A DNA stretch of 64,000 nt, from assembly GCA_036023115.1 (NCBI GenBank), contig JAYKKT010000077.1, forward strand, positions 62,001-126,000, in the 5' to 3' direction. The position numbers were made by a program, and so were the translations under genes. The stretch is from Brasenia schreberi (taxonomy: Eukaryota; Streptophyta; Magnoliopsida; Nymphaeales; Cabombaceae). The notes beneath the pieces are model-generated. The model saw only the letters and a list, made by a program, of their open reading frames with translations. It did no database searches and was not told the origin of the DNA. Positions 57,367 through 64,000 of the stretch are shown here, piece after piece (positions within the stretch are counted from its first letter, which is position 1; each line of letters starts with the position of its first letter).

Positions 57367-59739
57367 CAGAGCACAAAAGAACCGAATTAAACAGGGTAAA
57401 GGAAGAGTCATTGCTGTGCAGGTAAGATTGTAGAAATCAATAGCATTTGTAATTATTGGTAGTGGTTAGATTTTTCTTTATCAATCTTTCCTGTTATATC
57501 ACTATGTTCATTTTTCTTGATGGCCGGTTTACGTACGGTGGTTGATTTGGGCAAATTGGGAAGGGAAGTTTTAAGTGTTCCGATCCTTTTCCTTTCGGTA
57601 GTTTTCCTCAACGGGGTTGGTGGTTGGTGGGAGGTTTACATATTTAACTTAAATATTGCACTTCGCTTGATATACATATGCTCAGTGTTATAAGTATTGA
57701 TCCACAATTTGTACAGTATACGCCCACCATACAATACGTGGCATTACTTATTAAGTATTCTAAACTTAAAGAAAGATTTAAAAAGAAGTAGCTAAGATAC
57801 CGATATGATACACACGCCTTAGCTGTAGTATCAGCATCTTATTAAATATGCGTGGCATTTTGTGAATAATTCGGAGGACTTTCACATACCAACGGTTTGT
57901 CTTGAAGATCTCATTAAAACAAATGGTTCCTTTGAATCCCTGATATGAAGATTTGACTGAATAATGGATCACAAAAGCTACCGGATTACTGGGTTTTCAT
58001 GATGCATTGGTGCTTAAATTGTAATTTAAAGGGCTGTTTTCCTCATAAATATTCGATGGTGTTTTAGATTAATTGCTTTCAATATATAGATGAACAGGAT
58101 TCTTCTAGCTTTCGCATTTGTTTTCGTTCTTCCCCATCATCTCGGCGAGAAGAAGGCTTGTCAACGTCGCTAAGAATATGTCTATATGACATGAGAATCC
58201 AATTGCTTATCTAGCAAGTTTCGCAAATGATCTTTTTGCTCCTGTTCAAGGGGCCAAATATAGGGCTACTAACAATGGGAAGTTTTCTGCTTTCCTCTTC
58301 AATGAGAATGCTTGACAATCTTGCACCTGGGGTCTGAACCCTCGAGTCGTTTTTAGCAGTATTGTCATAATTGAACTACATTGGCAAGATCCGATTGTTT
58401 GATTCAAATCCAATCAGCTGGATTTCGACTCAATTGGAAGGCTGACTAGAATTGGATTGATTCTAACATGAACTGGCTTATTTAGAAAAGAATTATTTGA
58501 ATTTCAGTACTATGCATTTTTACTGTTTCTCTGATTTGAATTTGCCAATGCGGATGAATTCCAGTTCAATTTCATTTGCCCAATTCTCCAAACTAATTCG
58601 AAACATTGTGATTCAATTCAAAAATCGATTTGCATTGTTCTTTAAGATACTCGGGGTACCTACCCGTAACCTAGCAGATAAAATATATTACACAGTCAGT
58701 TTTAAGCTAGGGATTGGCAACTTACCCATTCAGTGACTTTGGTACTGAACATTCCCAAAATGGGTACTATCATATGAGGTGAATTATATATGTTGGCATT
58801 CCAGGTTTCTTTCTGCTTTCAGGGAGGGCCTATCCGAAAGAGTATCTGATACCTCTTTGTCATGCTGAATAGAAAAAATCGGCCTCCATTGATATCTTTT
58901 CTTAGGAACAAAACAACTTGAATGTGTATAATCCATATAAGAGATTCCAATTGAGAAGATCAGCTGTATCGCTAGGATTACTTGTTTGAGTAACAATCGA
59001 ATAATGTCTAGCAGGTTCGGTACAACGTCATGATGTCTATCAAAGGGAACAACGAAGGGATACTTGAGCTGTAACCTTATCCTTTGCTGTACTTTTGCAT
59101 AGGATCCAAAGAAGACTCATTGCCTCACGTACAAATAGAAACTTTTAGTGAGAGAGTTTACACACACCCATGCATTGGTGCATGCACACACAGTCCGACT
59201 GATTAATTAGAAATGAGAGCCTTAAATATCCGGTACCGGATAAGGCTTGATTCATGCCCTAAATAACCTAATATTTAACAATTACTTTTGGCTGATTGCA
59301 TCAACATCATTTGATTAAATGTGGTGGGTGCATCAGCACATGAATGACTCGAGTGTCTTTGGATGCCTCCTCCACTTTGCTTGAAAAAGTATTCCGCCTG
59401 CTTTTGCATATACTTTCCACACCCCGCTTTGCATTCACTTTTCAGATGAACAGTGAGTTGGGTTCAAGCAGAACCTAGATGAGATAAGAAAAGGATAGAT
59501 TGAAAAACTGATTTGGCGAAAACGGTGAAACTGGGACCTAGCCACACTCAGTGCGTTTGGTCACCTGGCAGGGCTCTGGACTTATTGGGTTCAAGTTCGA
59601 CGCTTCAGGCTTGCATACCCAGCTTTGGCTTTCCACGTAACTCAAAAGAAAAGGGGACCTGGCTAGAAACCGCAATGTCTATCCATTCGGTGGCTTTCCA
59701 CGTAACTCATGATGTGCTTGTGCTATTTTATCTATTTCC
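57367..59739. other. Intergenic downstream of the receptor kinase
   Basis: The 3' UTR probably lies in 57367-57520. 58370-58640 is a degenerate repeat of GGATTGATTC / CAATTCGAAAC words. 59500-59720 contains GGGTTCAAGTTCGACGC, possibly tRNA-derived, and a direct repeat of GGCTTTCCACGTAACTCA (near 59625 and 59691). No gene is supported. Confidence 0.4.
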
Positions 59740-62700
59740 ATCTTTGGATTTGATTTAAAAAATATGGGTTTCACCTTATTTTGAACACTTTGAAATTAAA
59801 TCCTTTTGGAAAAACTATTTTTATTTGGTTCTCAATCTTAGGATTGTTTAGCAAATCGATAATATTTGTATTATGGTAACATTCTCTTAATTTTCAAAGT
59901 ACTGAAATAATGTCTTTGGGATATCTGAGCATGTGGATCAGCTTGGTTTCATATTGTGTGTGGTGATGTCTGTACTCAATGCAATGGATTTTCAAGCCTA
60001 CCTTATGTATTTGTGCTTCATTGATGTTTGTAATATATTCATTCTCTGCATGAGCTGAAATGTTTTATTCTAGGAAAGGGTGAAAAGCCAAAAGGTTTAA
60101 AGAAAGAAACAAAAGATTGAAAAGTGAAAAAAGGAAAGCAAAATAAAGTTTTATTCTATGAGTTTCCTTTTGAGTTATCATCCTTTGTACACGGAAGAGA
60201 ATTGAGAAAGGACCGAGTAAGTCTTGTGGTAGCCTTGTTAGTCTATTACATTTGAGGGGCTCAAGCTCCATATGGAGTTAAGATTCCATCCTATCTATTT
60301 GTTTATGGGTCATTAGATAGTTATTTGTTGCATTTTGAAAATTAAGATTTTGATTATCAAAATTAATATTATTTTCTTCCTCTATTAGTATTGACAATGA
60401 GTTAAGTGTGGATGCTTTTTCCTTTTAGATTTTACATGAAATGATCAATTGAAAAAGATGCTAATTTTTTAAAATACCTTTTATTATTTTCTAAAACTGG
60501 CACATGGGCCATGATCGGCTAGAAATAGTTGACCTACGTGATTGTTCTTGTCTTAGTACCTACATTTGTCTTGGTCTTTATAAAGAATCATGTTCTTTTC
60601 TTTTCATTCTTCTAGTTTGTATTAAAATGCATACCTTCCATAATGACATTTCAATAAGGGCATCCTTTGTCCCATCGAGGTTGAGATTGTGCCCTTCATT
60701 ACTTCATGACATATATTTGGTCACATATATGATGTATCCAATGATCTAAATGCATTTTCTTATAAGCTAGGGTATTTGTTTAGTTTGTCATGATAGGAGT
60801 CAAGTTTTGTTCTTTTGGCATTAATATTGAAGTCTTCTCCTTACTATACTAGAGGTAGTTTTACGTGACATTACTCTTATGTGATAGTCTTTTGTTGTTC
60901 ACGAAGATTTTTTGAGTCCATTTTGGGTTCTCTCTATCCATAACGGACTTTTCATGTTCATTTCACTCTTCTTTTTATATCACCCATGTCATCATTTACA
61001 TCATGCCTTCAAAGTTTTGTTCTTTTGGCATTAATATTGAAGTCTTCTCCTTACTATACTAGAGGTAGTTTTACGTGACATTACTCTTATGTGATAGTCT
61101 TTTGTTGTTCACGAAGATTTTTTGAGTCCATTTTGGGTTCTCTCTATCCATAACGGACTTTTCATGTTCATTTCACTCTTCTTTTTATATCACCCATGTC
61201 ATCATTTACATCATGCCTTCACTTTTCTCCCATCTCATTTCATTCTCACTCAATCTCTCTCTAGATTGTCTCATTTGTATTCTTTTAGCTTTTTTTATTC
61301 TATAGACTTTATGCTCTCTTTCTCTTCTGAATATGGTTTTATCTACATTCTTTGTCTAGGATGTATTCACTTGGTCTTGCTAGAAGTCTTTTTATATTGC
61401 AAGATTTTTCAAGATCTTGAAAGATGCACCATCAGTCTTCAACTTGATCTTGCTGGTCATTCTGGAGGAGGAAGTTATTATTGTGATAAATCTCACCACA
61501 ATCTTTTTATCCCACCTGATTCTATTTGGCAATGTATTGATGTAGTTGCTGCTCCACAAGTCATCCTCATCTTCTATTGAAAAAATGAGTGAGGGATAGG
61601 CCTAGAGGTTAAGATAGACCTATATGATAACTTGAGGATAATTTAAAAGGGACTTAAGTCATCTATAAGTGTGCCTTAATGATACTTCAGAAGAGACTTA
61701 AGGACAATCTAATATGAGCCTATATTCATGACCTAATGATAGAAGGAAATAAGTGAATTACTTATGATTTATCTTCTCAACAAAATTATGTGCTTAAAGA
61801 ACAAGTCATGACATTTTAAAAATTGATTTAAAATCTATTGAAACAAACCCATCTTTCCCAAAAGGTCAAAGATTATCGTCTTTTAAAGAATCCCAATGTT
61901 TTTCTAAGGAAAAGGATTTTAAGACACCTTTATTGATGTGATTTGGAAAGAAAATCTTCTTCAGTTGACAAAAAAGCCTATTTATGAAAATTGGCCATTC
62001 TTCTCTCACAAAAAAACTTCTTTGTCTTCCACTTTGTCACATATGCACTTTGTGGTATGTCCCATAGAAAGACACCTCCTTTGCCCAAGTCCACCTTGAA
62101 TGTACATCATGAAACTTCTATAAAAAAAAACTTCCTTTCTACATTAAGTGTCATAAAAGATTGCAAATTCCTTAAGTAGGCTTTCCTACCAAAATCATTA
62201 TAGTCAAATTTTGGTGTTTATTTCTTTGCCATCAACCAAGCCTTATCTTCATTGATGTCAAAGTGGGGCATATGTAAATACTCAAAAAAATTCTTAAGAA
62301 AAATCTATATCTGGTTCACAGAATTGGCTTTAGATATTCATTGTTAAAGCACGTCCAATGATTCTAAAAATCTTATATTTTAGGGAAAAGGTAATTACAA
62401 GAGTGCTTTGGATCCAATTGAGGAGACCTCACAGCAATTTAAAATCGTCAACATGCCTGCAACCTAATGTTAGCTTAGGATGGGTTGTCCAAGGAAGAGT
62501 CCAAGGCTCTTTCTTACACCATTTATGGGTTTTGAGCCTAAGCCTAGCCACTTTCATAAAAACCAAGTTTGATTTTCTTAGTTTATCCATCATTAAATAT
62601 CATTAAGCCTTAATTGTGTCTATCTATTTTATCTAAACCTTTCTACTAAGCCAGATCGAGTTGAATCTTAGAAGAACCCATTTTGTTACATATATAGTAT

Positions 62701-62740
62701 TTGGGGACGGATTAATATAAGGTACACATGAACATGTTTT
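59740..62740 (+). mobile_element. Second member of the Tat-like family, without pol
   Basis: 59740-60030 matches 40600-40905, and 61600-62272 matches 42620-43353, including a polypurine tract CAAAGTGGGGCATA directly before TGTAAATAC (62273), the LTR start. Between them there is no RT or RNase H, only unassigned sequence containing a 210-bp tandem duplication. The LTR after 62273 diverges from the 34-46 kb LTR after the first ~25 bp and is cut off near 62740. This is a defective or non-autonomous relative; the ORFs (for example 61122-61580) show no domain. Confidence 0.65.
60803..61222 (+). repeat. 210-bp apparently perfect tandem duplication
   Basis: Two units (60803-61012 and 61013-61222) share TCTTTTGGCATTAATATTG through TCATTTACATCATGCCTTC with no difference that I can see over about 205 bp. 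It lies inside an old, degenerate element, so it is much younger than its host sequence. Confidence 0.95.
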
Positions 62741-62744
62741 ACAA

Positions 62745-64000
62745 AAGAGAGTTGACAAGGGAAGACGTATCATGATTGAAGAGGAAATAGTTCAACCTAA
62801 AAACATTGTGAAGGAGGAGAGGAGTAAAAGAAGAGCAAGACACAAAACTAAATCATAGAACTGCTTGCCTCCAAATGGAGAAACCGGTCAGTGTTAATCA
62901 GTGGTGTTGAGGTTGTGTGTGCTAATTCCAAGAAGTTATTACATGCCCTTGGTTGTTACTATAAGATGGATAACTTTTTCTCATTTTATGAAATATAGAA
63001 AGAGAGAAACGCAAAAAGAAAGTTCCACAATGAACTTAAGGTAATATTTTTTCTAATTACATATTCCTATATGCTTATCACCTTTAATTCATCGTACATA
63101 TGATTTAATTATTATGTATTTTGATTTCATTGTAGGCCATTGCACAATAAGACTTGAAGTTTTGAGTGACACTGTTAAGAGGTCTTATAAGAAGCATTTA
63201 TAGAAGAGGTTCAAAGATTATATGAATGATATTGAGTCCTTGGGACGCATTCATCAAATCTTCATGATGTCCTCCAAAAATGTAGTGTAGAAAGCCTTCT
63301 AAATGCTTCAAGAGAAAAGCTTAAACAATTATTACAATATGAGGAAAAATTAAAAGAAAGCTTGAATATAAAAGCAATTATTGGAAGCAGGATCAAATGC
63401 ATAATTGGGGAGTATTTAGCTGCACATCATTACAACCCGGTAAAGATATCATATTGTCATTTTTTAATGAATCATGCTAAGTTTTCTTGTATGAGTTACT
63501 TAGAATATGTCTAATCAATGATAAGATTGTTTATATAATATAGGAAGGTCACGTGGATATGGAGATACTTCAGTATATGCTTATAATGGACTACTACAAA
63601 GATAAGAAAACTAGAGACTTTTTTTATGAAGAAATTGATATGGTTTTGTAAACATTAAATACTTTAAGTTCTTCGGTTATGTATTCGTATAACCCAATTT
63701 CTTTCTTAATTAGAATAAAAGTGTTTGAGAAATATGAAACTAGTTCTGGGAGGACCATAGAATATGAGTATAATTTTAGTCATAGTTGACTTGATAATAT
63801 TAAAAATAGGGCAAGTTTTTATATTTATTGACTTTGCTAGTGATTTTATTAATAAAGTAATTCCCTATAAGGTATGATTGTTTCAGACGTCGAGAATGGA
63901 GAATCACATTGAGGGTTTTGTTCAGCCTGTAATGCAACCATTTGGTTTGGCACTGCAACAAACAGAGGTATTAAAAACATTTGTTATATGTTCTTTGCTT
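62745..64000 (+). mobile_element. Unidentified dispersed family with remnant exons, plus-strand copy
   Basis: Runs off the right edge. Blocks in plus frames, in order: VEVVCANSKKLLHALGCYYK then MDNFFSFYEI (about 62905-63000), KERNAKRKFHNELK before a donor-like GTAATA, an acceptor-like TTGTAG near 63136, TIRLEVLSDTVKRSYKKH (about 63145-63200), MDYYKDKKTRDFFYEEID (about 63580-63640), DNIKNRASFYIY (about 63795-63830) and MENHIEGF..MQPFGLALQQTE (about 63897-63968). All correspond to the minus-strand copy at 24570-26290 in the same order. Internal stops are present (for example TAG after SYKKHL). The protein family is not recognised. Confidence 0.6.

Noticed and set aside
55081..57411. Several antisense and +1-frame ORFs in and after the receptor kinase gene
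   Set aside because: Shadows of an 823-codon conserved reading frame.
61122..61580. 152-codon plus-strand ORF as an independent gene
   Set aside because: It lies inside the Tat-like element, begins within the 210-bp tandem duplication and is hydrophobic low complexity; the CDLAGHSGGGSYYC-like end has no clear family.
1..64000. CRISPR array or bacterial operon structure
   Set aside because: No regularly spaced identical repeats; introns, plant domains and plant retroelements show a eukaryotic nuclear genome.

Overview
This is nuclear DNA of a flowering plant, from an AT-rich, transposon-rich region. Three host genes are supported: a spliced GH28 polygalacturonase at the left end, an intronless calmodulin-like protein near 30 kb, and an intronless CRINKLY4-type receptor kinase near 55-57 kb. 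Their plant-specific domain architectures, the plant-type Ty3/gypsy, L1 and RTE relics and the many hAT-like and SINE-like repeats identify an angiosperm. I cannot name the lineage from the sequence alone.

1-18 kb: a four-exon polygalacturonase gene (minus strand, complete, all four GH28 motifs) lies in a block (1-3413) that is present again at 15653-17935. The second copy keeps exons 3 and 4 but lost exon 1, nearly all of exon 2 and the core promoter through a clean 1132-bp deletion, and also lost a splice acceptor, so it is a pseudogene. Between the copies are two copies of a ~2.2-2.6 kb unit with remnant exons, one of them carrying a 307-bp tandem duplication. A 348-bp SINE-bearing block and a degraded L1-type LINE with endonuclease and reverse transcriptase remnants follow.

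18-29.9 kb: an RTE-clade LINE 3' end with a TTG-repeat tail, an L1 RT scrap, a 5'-truncated second copy of the LINE from 11 kb, an LTR-like segment with repeated short motifs, an unidentified intron-containing dispersed family, and a gypsy gag relic on the minus strand.

29.9-34.3 kb: the calmodulin-like gene (minus strand), an unassigned plus-strand TATA/telo-box upstream of it, and tRNA-derived SINE-like copies.

34.3-46.5 kb: a large degenerate Tat/Ogre-type LTR retrotransposon with RT, RNase H and a second (archaeal-type) RNase H but no recognisable integrase. Its 5' LTR appears split: the first half is direct and the second half is inverted together with the primer-binding/gag side, which points to a ~3.2-kb inversion.

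46.5-54.8 kb: intergenic, with several short GC-biased repeats ending in CACCCCT-like termini, a ~105-bp foldback and microsatellites.

54.8-57.4 kb: an ACR4/CRINKLY4 orthologue with signal peptide, seven crinkly repeats, one transmembrane helix and an intact kinase. It lacks the cysteine-rich TNFR-like domain normally found between the repeats and the membrane helix. Two upstream ORFs precede it, the second ending in an ATGA overlap with the start codon.

57.4-64 kb: intergenic sequence, a second pol-less copy of the Tat-like family containing an apparently perfect 210-bp tandem duplication, and at the right edge a plus-strand copy of the unidentified family seen at 24.6-26.3 kb.

The three host genes have no obvious functional link. 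Most of the window's structure comes from transposition, segmental duplication and local rearrangement.
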